A stretch of DNA of 64,000 nt, taken from NCBI GenBank assembly GCA_950295325.1, contig OX485803.1:372001-436000 (forward strand). Direction: 5' to 3'. The notes below the pieces were generated by a model. That model was given only the letters and a program-made list of their open reading frames with translations, did no database searches and was not told where the DNA came from. This document shows, one piece after another, positions 47,506-59,104 of the stretch (its first letter is position 1; each line of letters begins with the position of its first letter). Source of the DNA: Polytrichum commune (Eukaryota > Streptophyta > Polytrichopsida > Polytrichales > Polytrichaceae). The position numbers and the translations under genes are program-made.

Positions 47506-49545
47506 TATGAGCCCAAAATGAGTGCTCATATTTGTTTTATGTTTAGAATTTAATTAGAGTTGCAATTGGAGTGTTATTCAAACAATCAAAAGTATAGAAA
47601 GAGTGAGGCTTGATGTGGATTTATGTTTAGGCCTTAAGCCATTTTGTGTGGTGAATTAGAAGCTTAGTGACATTAGGGAGTGTTGTGATTAAGTGAGTAG
47701 CATTTGAGGAAGCAAGGGTAAGGTCCTTTGATTTAAATGTTTGAATTGGAACATGCCTTTGTTGGTTTAGAGGGTGAAGGTTTAATGGATAGGATAAGGT
47801 CCTACTAAGTAGGGGATTGTGAAGGGGCTTGTGGCCTTGGGTGCCCTCCCCTCCTCCTCCTTTTCTCTCTTCATTCTCTCTCTCTCTCTCTCCGCTCTCG
47901 GATTTGGAGCTCTTAGAACTAGAAGAATAGTGGAATTAAGTAGTGAATTAGTAGGGGATTTAGTGGAATTATTAGAATTAGGTAAGGGGACTAGCTAAAA
48001 GTTAGTATGATTAGATGATAGAGTTAGTTAAGGGGGTGACCTTATTAGGTAGTTTGTTACTTTTATAGTTGGAATTAGTTGCTGGTTACTTAGAGAAGGC
48101 TGGGAATTATCAGCTGGTTACTTGGAGGCGGCTGGAATTAGTTGTTGGTCACTTAGAGAAGGCTGGGAATTATCAGCTGGTTACTTGGAGAAGGCTACTA
48201 ATTAGTTAGTGGGTTACTAGAGAAGGCTGGAATTAGCAGTTGGGTACTTAGAGGTGGCTGGAATTATCAGCCGGTTACTTGGAGAAGGCTACTAATTAGT
48301 TAGTGGGTTACTAGAGAAGGCTGGAATTATCAGCTGGTTACTTGGAGAAGGCTACTAATTAGTAGCTGGTTACTAGAGAAGGCTGGAATTAGCAGCTGGG
48401 TACTTGGGGAAGGCTACTAATTAATAGTGGGTTACTAGAGAAGGCTGGGAATTATCAGCTAGTTATTTGGAGGCGGCTGGAATTAGTTGCTGGTTACTTG
48501 GAGAAGGCTACTAATTAGTAGCTGGTTACTAGAGAAGGCTGGAATTAGTAGCTGGTTACTAGGAGAAGGCTATTAATTAGTTAGTGGGTTACTAGAGAAG
48601 GCTGGAATTATTAGCTGGGTACTTGGGGAAGGCTACTAATTAGTAGTGGGTTACTAGAGAAGGCTAGGAATTATCAGCTGGTTACTTGGAGGCGGCTGGA
48701 ATTAGTTCATGGTTACTTGGAGAAGGCTACTAATTAGTAGTTGGTTACTAGAGAAGGCTGGAATTAGTAGTTGGTTACTAGGAGAAGGCTACTAATTAGT
48801 TAGTGGGTTACTAGAGAAGGCTGGAATTATCAACTGGTTACTTGGAGAAGGCTACTAATTAGTAGCTGGTTACTAGAGAAGGCTGGAATTAGCAGCTGGG
48901 TACTTAGAGGCGGCTGGAATTAGTAGCTGGTTACTAGAGAAGGCTGGAATTAGCAGCTGGGCACTTAGAGAAGGCTACTAATTAGTTAGTGGGTTACTAG
49001 AGAAGGCTGGAATTAGTTGTTGGTTACTTGGAGAAGGCTATTAATTAGTAGTTGGTTACTACAGAAGGCTGGAATTAGCAGCTGGGTACTTAGAGGCGGC
49101 TGGAATTAGTAGTTGGTTACTAGAGAAGGCTGGAATTAGCAGCTGGGCACTTAGAGAAGGCTGGAATTAACAGCTGGGTACTTAGAGAAGGCTACTAATT
49201 AGCAGCTGGCTAAACTTGGAGGCTTAGGGTAGGAGTGAATGTGGGCTTAACTCCTATTGCATTAAGGGGGAGAGATCCCAATTAGCAAGAAGGTGGCACA
49301 AAGGAATAAGCTCTTAGTAGGGATGTGGGTGTGGTTGTGAATTAGTGTAGGAGGAAGTGAACCATTGGATAATAGCATTTTTTAATGCTTGTACTCGTAT
49401 TATGGAATAAACTGGTGTACAAGAATTGATGGAAGCTCAAATGGAGTTTTATGAAGTTGGCAAGAGGAAGTTATGTGAACATGAGTGTGATACCCATTCC
49501 CTCACCCAGACTAGGACGCTTAAGGGTGGGTGGTTTGGCCTCACG
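47506..49545 (+). mobile_element. Solo LTR B nested in LTR A
   Basis: Starts with the same TATGAGCCCAAAATGAGTGC as LTR A and ends GGTTTGGCCTCACG (last base changed). It is flanked by 5-bp duplications ATTAG (47,501-47,505 and 49,546-49,550). It is a 2,040-bp relative of LTR A, longer because of an internal minisatellite of about 1.15 kb. No internal coding region is present. Confidence 0.85.
48065..49215 (+). repeat. 1.15-kb minisatellite inside LTR B
   Basis: About forty short units built from GGTTACTTGGAGAAGGCTAC / TAATTAGTAGCT and GGTTACTAGAGAAGGCTGG / AATTAGCAGCT, basic period ~30 bp, often in alternating ~60-bp pairs. Variants (GGCGGCTGG, TTAGTTAGTGGG) are shared by distant units, suggesting repeated block duplication. 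It is non-coding. Confidence 0.85.
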
Positions 49546-51224
49546 ATTAGCCACTGCCGCAGCTGAAAACTGGGAGCTGGGATGTATTAGCCACTGCTGC
49601 AGCTAACTGGGAGCTGGGATGTATTAGCCACTGCTGCAGCTAACTGGGAGCTGGGATTCATTAGCTACTGCCGGCTAAGGTTTGAAGGAGCTGGGATTTA
49701 TTAGCTACTACCGCAGCTAAGCTAGGAGCTGGGATTTATTAGCTGGGTTACATACCTTAGACTAGGGTGGTAGTCAAGCAATGGTCCAAGGGGGTGAGAT
49801 GGCAATAGAATAGGGAAGAGTGTTTTTTAACACTTGTAATCTTATGATGGAATAAATTGGTGTACCCGAATCAATGAGGAATGTACTGACTTCTCACACA
49901 TTTGGTAAGATGGAGTTATGCTAACACGAATGTGACATCCATTCCCTCACCCGGACTAGGACGCCTAAGGGTGGGGGGTTTGGCCTCACACAAGCCCTCA
50001 AGAGAAAATATCTATGTCAATGGCTAAATATGCATGGCACCACACAACAATGGCGCCTTGAGGAGGACCTCTTACACCCGGACAACATCCTTTTAGAACA
50101 CAACCTCCTACTAATAACAAGATACCACAACACCACCCATAAACAAAAAGCCACCCAAACATATGACAACTACCTCAACTACACTCAAACAAAGGATAAA
50201 TAAAACACATACACCCCCCGCTTAGGATCACCAACCTCAAAACATCCACACAAGAATGTAACCCGGACAAAGATATCATTACCAATAAACCCACCATACA
50301 AACAAGCGCCGTGGAATCCCACATATACGACCAAAATGGACAATTCCTCGCCACCATTACCAAGGAAAGACTAGAATGGCTATGGGCACGCTTCTCCCAA
50401 AACAACCTAACCCGCCTAACCAACTCCCTACATCCTCCAGTACAAAACTTTGAAACAGAAATACTATGGCTCATACAAAGATACATTACCATACTCCTCA
50501 AGAAAAAACCTAAACACATACTACCCAACAATCAACATCATACAATACACCCGGAAATCACCAAATTACTTATAGACTCCTTCAAAATCACACACTCATA
50601 CTATTCCTCCCCACTGACGTGTCCCACACAACTCACACAATACCACTCCCCACACACCCGCGACATGCTATTCGGATCCCTAGGACATGCACAATCGTCC
50701 AATGGAGTGGTAGGGGCCTAGCATTCCCAAGAGACTATAGTACACCCCTACAAGCCATACATTGGGCCCAAATGGCCGCCAAAGAAGATACACAATTAAA
50801 CAAGCACAATCCTCATAATTAACCACCAAGATTGGACACCACAAAAATTAACCCTCACCAAAGGAGCAGATATCCACGTCATCTCTACCATACCACCTCA
50901 TACCATACAATATAAACCCACGCCAGAATGGCCACAATATTACCAATATACGGAACCATCACTCACATCCATCATATACATACACAACGAGCTAACCCCA
51001 ACACTGCACCAACAATTCCCAAACAACCTAAATAGAGTCCTAAAAAGAATTACCAACACCCACATAGACATCCATCCCATTCAACCCACTCCCAACAATT
51101 ATCACATTAAATTTTCCAAAACATGGAAAACCGCTCCCACAAACCACACCATCCCCCCCAACAACAACATAACACTACCCCTACCCCCCGCATACAACCA
51201 CATACACCCCCTCAAATACCACCC

Positions 51225-51660
51225 ACAACAATGCATATATACGGACGGATCCTTCATCCCACCTTCCAAAAATTCCGAGGGACAAATAGTCGGCAATATC
51301 GCGGGCTCAGGGGTATACAGTCCCAACAACAATACCCAAATAGCCGAAAGATTACCGGGATATCCCAATATTCTAAGAGCCAAGCTCAACGCCATACTTA
51401 TAGCCATAAAAACTATACAAACCACCCAAATAGACACACATATATTCACTGACAGCCTCAATAGCATCTACCTAATAAACAACCACATCCAACACCCAAC
51501 ATCTCAACACCACCACCCTGATAAATTACTCATCGCAGCCATCGTTCACCAAATATATTGGACCCACACATGATACACATACACAAAGTTCGCGCACACA
51601 CGGGAATTAGAGGCAATGAAATGGCGGACGCACTAGCCAACGAAGGGACACTCAAAGACA
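51225..51660 (+). pseudogene. RNase H domain of the LINE
   Basis: Motifs of type I RNase H in order: YTDGSF (first catalytic Asp) at about 51,236; an RAKLNAIL helix where a catalytic Glu is expected but Lys is read; IFTDSLNSI (Asp); and, after a frameshift, HKVRAHTGIRGNEMADALAN with the final Asp. The region 50,204-51,224 before it is LINE sequence with broken frames (longest piece 50,311-50,721) and no domain I can name. The frameshift and the Glu-to-Lys change mean it is inactive. Confidence 0.75.
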
Positions 51661-51944
51661 AACCGGAAAATACGCCACACATACACATAGCACACGCTAC
51701 CCCCTACTGGCTAGCAACCTCCCCCACGGCTACACATGATGGAGCCATCCGCAACCTCCACACATTCATAATGAAAGATCACGAAAACTGAGAAACTTCA
51801 CTAGCCAAACAAAAATTCCCATACGTAGCCAAATGGCTCTCGAATGAAGAAATCAATCAAAAACTCTCCAACCATTTTTGGAAACATGATAAAATACCCG
51901 ACACACAAATTACCCAAACTCTAAAATTTAGATATGCCCAATAT

Positions 51945-52661
51945 ATGGGTAACCATAGGAAAAATATATTGTGGCCCCTTAAATACCAAAACCCCAACTG
52001 CACACTATGTCGCACCAATGATAGAGACACATGGCCACACCTATTATCCACATGCGAACACCCATACCTAAAAGGCCTACGAATCGCAAGACACAATAAA
52101 GCAACCCGCCTCATTGCCCAAACCCTACAAGCCAATAAAAACACCAGGTTCTTTACCCTGACCAATGCGGGCAAATTACCCAACCAACCCCAAGACCAAA
52201 CAATTCCCGACTGGCTCCTCCAATGTATATGCACGCAAGCAACATGTCATTGTCAAGCCAAATTAAGACTAGACATAATGTGCATTATTGGAGCTCCCAA
52301 CCAAACGCAAACTCCAATACTACCCTCCCCAAGCCACACCGTACAATTCATTGAATTCACCTACTGCCACGATAGATTCCCCGAACAAGCCCGCACACAC
52401 AAACACAACAAATATGACCCGCTAATTACCACACTAAGAGCTAACGGATGGAATACCAACCCCCTCATTACTATCACCGCAGGAGTAAGAGGTGCTATTC
52501 ACGAAAACTCCATCGAACAATTAACCAACCTGAAAATCCCCAAATCCCACATCAAAACCCTCATGAAAAACATACACCAAAATGCCATTAAATACCTTAC
52601 CTATTTGGTCTTAAATAAAAGGAAACTTGACAACAAACAAAACCCTATCCCACCACCATAA
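51945..52661 (+). pseudogene. LINE C-terminus: CCHC knuckle plus RLE-like endonuclease
   Basis: About 238 residues. A CCHC knuckle CTLCRTNDRDTWPHLLSTC comes first, then a domain with RLDIMCIIG, QFIEFTYCHD, a Lys/Tyr pair in HKHNKYDPLITTLRANGW, and ITAGVRGAIH. The order CCHC, (P)D, D/E-x-T, K-x-Y is what the restriction-like endonuclease (PD-D/ExK) of R2-type and Dualen/RandI-type non-LTR elements shows. The ORF ends at a stop followed by a structured 3' UTR. The domain assignment is by eye only. Confidence 0.55.
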
Positions 52662-52695
52662 GGTGGAAAATTACCTTGCACTACACCAGAGCCCA

Positions 52696-52755
52696 CCTCC
52701 CACAGGAGGCATAACACCCAATATTGCATCTCGGATTCCCGAGATCAATATAGGG
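52696..52755 (+). other. Two hairpins in the LINE 3' UTR
   Basis: CCTCC-CACA-GGAGG at 52,696-52,709 and a longer stem around ATCTCGG-ATTC-CCGAGAT near 52,728-52,746, extended by ATATTG/CAATAT with one bulge. LINE reverse transcriptases often recognise 3' UTR structures; here that role is inference. Confidence 0.55.
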
Positions 52756-52825
52756 TTAACGGGCTCACATTCACGCCGGTATGCATAACACGGGCATCTT
52801 TTCTTTTCTTTTCCCCTTCTATGAT

Positions 52826-55800
52826 GCAAAAGCAAAATTTAGAATTCTATCTTTAACATTGCTTGCAAATCTTCCATTTCATAAAAACAACCTATCCAAA
52901 TTGAATGAAAGTAGACTTCAAAACTTGAATGAAAGTTTGAATCGAAATATCTTATTTAACACTTGGAAGAATCATAGAAAAGAAAGTAAGAACACATTAG
53001 GGACACATTTATCTACCACTGATCATTTCCACAAAGCCTAACATGTACATTGAGAAAAAAGAAAAACAAACAAATCATCATATGAATTGTAAAAGTACAT
53101 TGGGGATGAAAAGTACACACTCCCATGGTACCGATCCCCTACACTAACTTTAACCTGATGAGGCTTGCTAGGGGTTTGACAATGTATCCATTCGGTCAAC
53201 ATTTGGCATTTTAGTCAACGATGTAAAGATGTGGTGAAACTTTTGTACAAACTTTACTCACAAGTGGTGAGTGGTAAGCATCCCCCATGATTCTAGAATC
53301 TAGAAGCACCTCAGCCTATGCTACCACACTCTAACCTCCCTAATATCATGACTGTGGCAACCAAAGTCCAGGGGATATTAAGGAGGCATGTAGTGTTAAC
53401 ATGGATGTCTAGTAATAGAGGACTGGTGCAATGTGTGACAATATGGAATGACACAAAGTCAACATTTTGATGTTGACAATTAATGTTGACAATGGTTTGA
53501 ATTGCTTGATGGGATAACTTTAATGTCAAAACTTGTTATGTATGGAAGGGAAATGTGACAACAAAAGAGGGAGATTTATACTGAGCACGTCCATTCTCTA
53601 GGGTTTTAGGATACAAGAGAGGGAGTGACATTATGGAGGGTGACATTAGGGAGGTTAGGACGTATACATTAAGGTGGAAAGGTCTAAGCACATAAATAGG
53701 TCACCTCATTCAAACTTTAAAATTAACTGTCGATTTCACATCCTTACTACTTGTCTCATATCAGGTTGGATATCATTTATACTATGAAGCCAATGACACT
53801 AAATAACATAAATCATGTAATGGAATCATGAGTTTGCACTCGAACCATGTGGTTGGGGCAAATTCACTTTCGCCATGGTATGGATTCCTCTTTGGCCTCG
53901 TTAATATTTTCTTTAGCTAAATCATTTGATGCAAGAATTGTGTACTAGGCCCAAATTTAGTTTGAAAGCATGTCCAACACTTTTTAGTTGCTTCATTCTT
54001 CCCTCCTTCAGTGGTATTCCAACTTTATTGATTTCTCCACACGGGGAGGTCAGTAGCGAAAATCATAGAAACAATGTGCAATAGGAAATAAGGTCTAATA
54101 TAATCATTGTGGACAAATTTTGCAAAAAAAGTTCATATAATATAGGGGGTCTTAAAAGAATGAAACATGTTTGCATGTACTATACCATCACATATACCAT
54201 CACAATGGAAAAGTGCATAGAGGTCATGGAACTTTTATTTTTGCTTGAATTCTTGTATATATGATACAAGAAAAATAAACATAGCTCCTCTCACTTACTA
54301 AATTTAAAAGAAATTTTGTATTTGATGTGAGCTACAAGTCAAACAAATAAAATTTTAAAAGAACTTCCTCTCAACAAGGAGAATCCAAAATTTTGGTTTG
54401 CAATATGATTCCAAGGTTGCTATCCTTATCCAAAAGTACCCATTATCCTATCTTATATGTCTCTTTCACTTGAATTCCAATTCATTCTTTATCTTGTGTC
54501 CAACTTTCATAAAACCATGCTAGTGCACCCCTTCTCTTTGAAGGCTCTCCAATGATGCCAAGATCGCCCTCATAGGCCTCACAATTTGTGACAACAAAAC
54601 AAACAAACCCCCTAAATTTATAGAATGTTTAGTGTACATAGTGCCCAATGCTTGTGTAGTTCATAACAATATGAAGCCTTTGTGAGCTTGCACCCATAAG
54701 TATGTATTTGGGTCCAAGGAATTGGAGCCTTCATTCTAGGAATGAAAGCCAAACATAGGTTATTGGAAAACTATTATTGGATCCTTACCTCATTGTCGCT
54801 CATTTTATGGCACAATGTGGAATGGTGTGTGTATAAATAAATAAATATATATATATATATATATGGAGAGAGAGATAATAGGTATGCAAAAAATAAGAAT
54901 TCCAAATACATCTTGGAGTATTTTGGAAGAGAGATATTGGTATCCAATAAGAGGAGTCTTTGAATCAACAACAAAAGGTATGTTACTCTCCTATCTTGTA
55001 TCCACGTATGTACATATATACATTGTAGAGGGCTTCTCTATATTTACACAAAATAGTTAATTTTCCCTTAAATCTTTACCATGTGTCATGCTCACATTCA
55101 CCAACACCCACTTGCATCCCATATAATAACTACATTCCAACACATGTAAAGATGAAATAGAGGGACCTCTACGGTACTTGCATACATCTCAACAACGAAG
55201 GTAAGGTAGACATATCCAAACTCAACAAACATTCAAATCGATTTGAAACCCTAGATGTATGATTATGGTATATTGTCTTCATAACATTAGTAAGATGTTA
55301 GATGCACATGTGGATCCAAGTATTCAATTGGCATAATCCTTGGAGGTCGCCTCGAGGATACCTTATCTCCTACATTGAGCATGAACATGAGATTTGCTTG
55401 AACACCATGAAATAATATTTGTGTAGGAGGTTTATGGTAAGGTTGCCACCTTATTATCCCAACATGTTTTTTTTCCCAAAAAATAAAGAACTAAGTTACA
55501 AGAATGCTCTGCCCTGATATTATATTGCACATGTGACCAATTATGGTTTGTAGATAGGTTTTTGGATTGGGTTCCAATTAAGAAAACCAGATAGGGAAGA
55601 CTAAACGAGTGTCAGACTTTACATCCAAGTGTCATTATTAAGTTGATTGATAAGTCCTAAGGATTGTGGAATGAAATTAGTGTGACAAACCTAGGGAAAA
55701 CAACTTCTTAGGTGAGTTTTGGGACTTATAAAATTGAGGTTGGGGTAATCAAGGGGGTGCATGCAATTGCACAGTCTCTCCCTTACTACCAACACTCAGC

Positions 55801-57231
55801 GGTAACTTTTCTCTTATTATGATTTTGCAAGACGGGGAGTAATGGCTCAACAATAGTCTTTTGAGTAAACAATAATCTCATATATTCAAGGCCAGGGGCA
55901 CCTTGGTTTAGGCCATAGTCTCTACCTTATTGAATGATGACTTAATGTATCAAGAAATATTGTAGTTCAACCTCACTGGTTGTTCAATTCCTCAATTTAT
56001 CTTCCAACTTTAGTGAGGCAATGGGACCATTGTCCTTACCAGCTTTATGCAATGTAACATCCCTGTAAGTGTCCAATGATTATAGGCCATACCACAAGTT
56101 AGCATTCACTCACAACAAATTCCAATTACATCCCTCAAACTTTCAAATTGATTCATTAAAATTGGTAATTTTGTGTTCAATCCCTTTTCATCTCTTCTAA
56201 ATGAGAACACCAACATTTAACTTAATGCTCTAAAATTAGTTGTACTGCTTTGCAAACCCCATAAGTCTAGTGAGAATCAACCATAGTCTCAATATCCAAT
56301 CTCCAATAACAATAACTATTTACCAACTCCAAGTATCAAGTCTCAAAGTATAGTCTTGAGAAACAAATAAGAATCTAATTCTTAAAGACTCACTTGACCT
56401 CCTCCCCTTATATCCTAGCTCTTGGGCTCCCTTGCAAGTGATATGATATATCTTCCCGTTTCTTCCCTTTTGGACGAGTTTGGCTGCCGGCTCTGATGCT
56501 TCATCTCTTTCATACCATCGTCGATGTCGCGGGCTATGGTCCTTCCCTGGAACCTCGGGCATTAGGATATGTCACCGAGCAGTAATTTTCACTGGAACCC
56601 TTCTGTGCCTTTGAGATTACTTTTTTTTTTTTTGCTTTAGAAAAAGCTTACAAACTGGAGTGTCTCTCACAGACAATCATCTTCGACCACAGATAATTCC
56701 GACCATGTATCTCTTCTCATTGAGGTCTACACTGTGCTGACATACTCACAGTCTCACATCCAAAGGATAGAATCAAGAGGTGTAATCCAGATAATGGTCA
56801 TTAATTAGGTAGTGATCTCTCTCTGTCTCTCTCTCTCATCAGAAGGAGCTTCGCGTATCCTGGTGCAACACAGACCATGGATTCCTCCCAAGTCTCTCGA
56901 CCAATCAGGCTTCACACCCGACATTCACACTCGTAGCAGAATTGTAAAGCAATTAATTCTCATAGCAATTACACTTTCTTCTTTCAGAATTAGCAACAAG
57001 ATTTACACGCACGCACACAGATAACCCCCCTGCTTCAACGAAATGTACACGAGGTATATTAATAGATCATGGATTCACACGCTGTGCTCACTTTTATTTA
57101 TCAACGACCGAGTCCCTTACAACAACGTTCTCTCTTCTCCATAATTGAAGACTGTTGAGAAACCCTGATCAATGAACCTCTTGAATTTACTTCGAGATTT
57201 CCTAGAACATGACCAACTCTATCTTTGGTTT
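52826..57231. other. Intergenic, AT-rich, no confirmed gene
   Basis: This is the original upstream flank of the receptor kinase, displaced 6.6 kb by the LINE. It contains an (AT)n stretch at about 54,845-54,863 and a T run at about 56,620-56,634. Apart from the ORF at 56,320-56,562 I see no coding signal, RNA gene or clear transposon ends. Confidence 0.5.
56320..56562 (-). CDS. Unidentified ORF, possible first exon
   Basis: An 80-residue minus-strand ORF starting MPEVPGKDHSPRHRRWYERD, locally GC-richer than its surroundings. It is hydrophilic, with no domain I recognise. A potential donor (TTG|GTAAAT) lies near its end, so it could be a first exon or a decayed gene fragment; no convincing second exon was found to the left. 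Confidence 0.2.
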   Translation of the reverse strand: MPEVPGKDHSPRHRRWYERDEASEPAAKLVQKGRNGKIYHITCKGAQELGYKGRRSSESLRIRFLFVSQDYTLRLDTWSW

Positions 57232-58218
57232 TGTAAGCCCAAAATGGTGCCCACATGTGTTATTAACCCTTTGAAACCATTAGGAGTTACATTTTGATGT
57301 TTTATAATTATTCTCAAAAATATAAAAAAAGTGAAGCTTGGTGTGAAGTTATGTTTAGGCCTTAGGCTTATGTGGTGTAGTTAATTAGAAGCTTAGCGGC
57401 ATGAAGGAAGTTCTTTGGTTAGGTGAGTGTAGCATGTGGTGGACCAAGGGGAGCTCCTTGAGTTTAAATATTTGAATTGGGATCCATCTTGTTGGTTTAG
57501 GAGTTGAAGGCTTAGCGGATAGTATAAGAGCCTACGAAGTAAGAGAGGATCGAGGGGCTTACTTAGCGGATAGGATAAGAGCCTACGAAGTAAGAGAGGA
57601 TCGAGGGGCTTACTTAGCGGATAGGATAAGAGCCTACGAAGTAGGAGATGATCGAGGGGCTTATCTTGAGCTTTGAGGGGTGCTCACCCTTTCCCTTCCC
57701 CTATATATTCCTTTCTCTCACCTTCTTCATTCACTTGTGTTCCTATTCACTCTCGCTTCCTTCGCGCTCTTCCATCTTGCACGTGTGGGTGCACACGTGT
57801 GTGTGCGCACATGAGCATGTTGTATTGAGAGGGAAGTGTGGGTAAAGGGGAGAGGTTCATACAAGGCCTCCTTACCCTCTCCCTTCCCCTCTCCTTCTTT
57901 ATCTCTCCCTCTTGTTGTTCCTCTCATAGAATTGAGTGTTAGAGTTAGAGTTGTGTGGGAATTAGTAGAAGGTTAGTGGAATTAGTAAAATTCATAGAGA
58001 CTTGTAAAGACTTGAAGAGACTTGTAGAGACTTGAAGGCCAATGCTCTACCTATTGAAGAGACTAGCATTAATAAAAAGCATCATGATTTCAAGTGAGTT
58101 AGGAGCTTGTTGAGATGGAAGTACATTCCATGTTACCACGAGCTTTGGTATGACACATGTGATTCTCAAAACCATCACCCGGACTAGGACGCTTAAGGGT
58201 GGTGGGTTTGGCCTCACA
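57232..58218 (+). repeat. 5' LTR of a broken gypsy element (987 bp)
   Basis: Starts TGTAAGCCCAAAATGGTGCC and ends GGGTTTGGCCTCACA. It is followed four bases later by a primer site and then a leader and gag in the same orientation. It is diverged from the LTR of the complete element but shares both ends and the GGACTAGGACGCTTAAGGGT motif. It contains three tandem copies of a 54-bp unit (57,509-57,663; ..GCGGATAGGATAAGAGCC..). Confidence 0.85.
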
Positions 58219-58222
58219 TAAA

Positions 58223-58240
58223 TGGTGAGTCCACTGGGGG
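58223..58240 (+). promoter_or_regulatory. Primer-binding site of the broken gypsy element
   Basis: TGGTGAGTCCACTGGGGGTG begins at 58,223. It aligns with the site of the complete element (TGGTGCGTCCGCCGGGAGCG) but differs at several positions, so the two copies may use different tRNAs or one site has mutated. Confidence 0.6.
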
Positions 58241-59104
58241 TGAAGCGGGAAGTAGACACAAGACTTGGAGGCACAAACTTGAGAGATGGGAATGAACACT
58301 TGAGACGTGGTAAGTGTTACTCTTAAGCTTTTATTTTTTGAATTATTTAGATTAGTTGCATTTCGATTATTTCCTTGGGATGGATTGCATTGTAATTTAT
58401 GCAATTTCATTTTGAGGAAGGAGCGCGGCAAAGGTATATCCGCATTCTTTTTGGGGATTTTCTAAGGACATAAGATGAACTTACGATCGATTAGTTCACT
58501 AAGACTTTAGAGGGATAATTAATTTTAGGAAAATTAGACTTTGACACTCACCCCGGGATGAGTCTCCAAGTCTTGGGACTTGAGAGTTGATTCTATATAT
58601 TAGAATTGTTAGTTAGAAATTCTGATTGGGATGTCCCATTGAGTCACGGTCGAGGGGAGTGCTAACTTACAGGGGAAAGCGACTGCTTAAGGTACGACGA
58701 CTTCTTCAAAGTGAAATTGTTAATTAATTAATGAATGATTTTAGTACTCGTCTTTATCGTTATCCGTTGTAAAGGGTAATTCCCTAGTCATAGCATTGTG
58801 TTGAAGACAAGAGGGTGATGACTCAGGTCTTTAATATGGTGTATGACGAAGGTCAGTCCCCCACTCTCGGTATTGTAGTGAGTGTCAATTTGAGGAATGA
58901 CACGGAGATGATTCTCCGGCTTGACTAAGAATTGACATGAACATGTCTATCCTCTGTTTGGGGATTTTCACTTAAGTGGGCTTGCAGGTTCTTTTTCCTC
59001 ACCTCCATAATTTTTAAGTCACACCAAGAGAAGTGATAATATTAAAGAGGGAAGTCGGTGAGGAGTGTGTTTGGTCAAGTAAGGGTTGATCGATTGTTTA
59101 TGGA
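58241..59104 (+). other. Leader of the broken gypsy element
   Basis: Non-coding leader of the same length class and partly the same sequence as 28,075-28,963 (inverted), including CACCCCGGGATGAGTC and the stretch before gag. No gene is seen. Confidence 0.6.

Larger units (their letters stand above)
46858..49990 (+). mobile_element. Solo LTR A (interrupted), inside the LINE
   Basis: Starts TATGAGCCCAAAATGAGTGC (one base off the family's TGTGAGCCC) and ends GGGTTTGGCCTCACA. It is flanked by 5-bp duplications CAAGC (46,853-46,857 and 49,991-49,995). No internal retroviral genes are present, so it is a solo LTR left by LTR-LTR recombination. Subtracting the nested LTR B and its duplication leaves about 1,088 bp. 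Its 3' part contains a short minisatellite (about 49,552-49,745; CTGGGAGCTGGGATGTATTA / GCCACTGCTGCAG units). Confidence 0.85.
46210..52811 (+). mobile_element. 5'-truncated LINE with RNase H, CCHC and RLE-like end, split by solo LTRs
   Basis: The element is bracketed by a perfect 14-bp target-site duplication TCCCCTTCTATGAT (46,196-46,209 and 52,812-52,825), typical of LINE insertion. Coding parts: 46,210-46,857, then, after the inserted LTRs, 49,996-52,661. The 5' end is truncated: no reverse transcriptase core is visible. An RNase H domain, a CCHC knuckle and a C-terminal endonuclease-like domain follow in that order. The 3' end is not poly(A) but a CTTTT repeat. The coding strand is strikingly A+C-rich. 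Frames are broken in several places, so it is dead. Without the LTRs it is about 3.5 kb. Confidence 0.75.

Noticed and set aside
48065-49215. CRISPR-like array
   Set aside because: Units are contiguous and diverged with no unique spacers; eukaryotic minisatellite.
52781-53041. 86-aa ORF after the LINE
   Set aside because: Spans the LINE end and target duplication; no domain and AT-rich.
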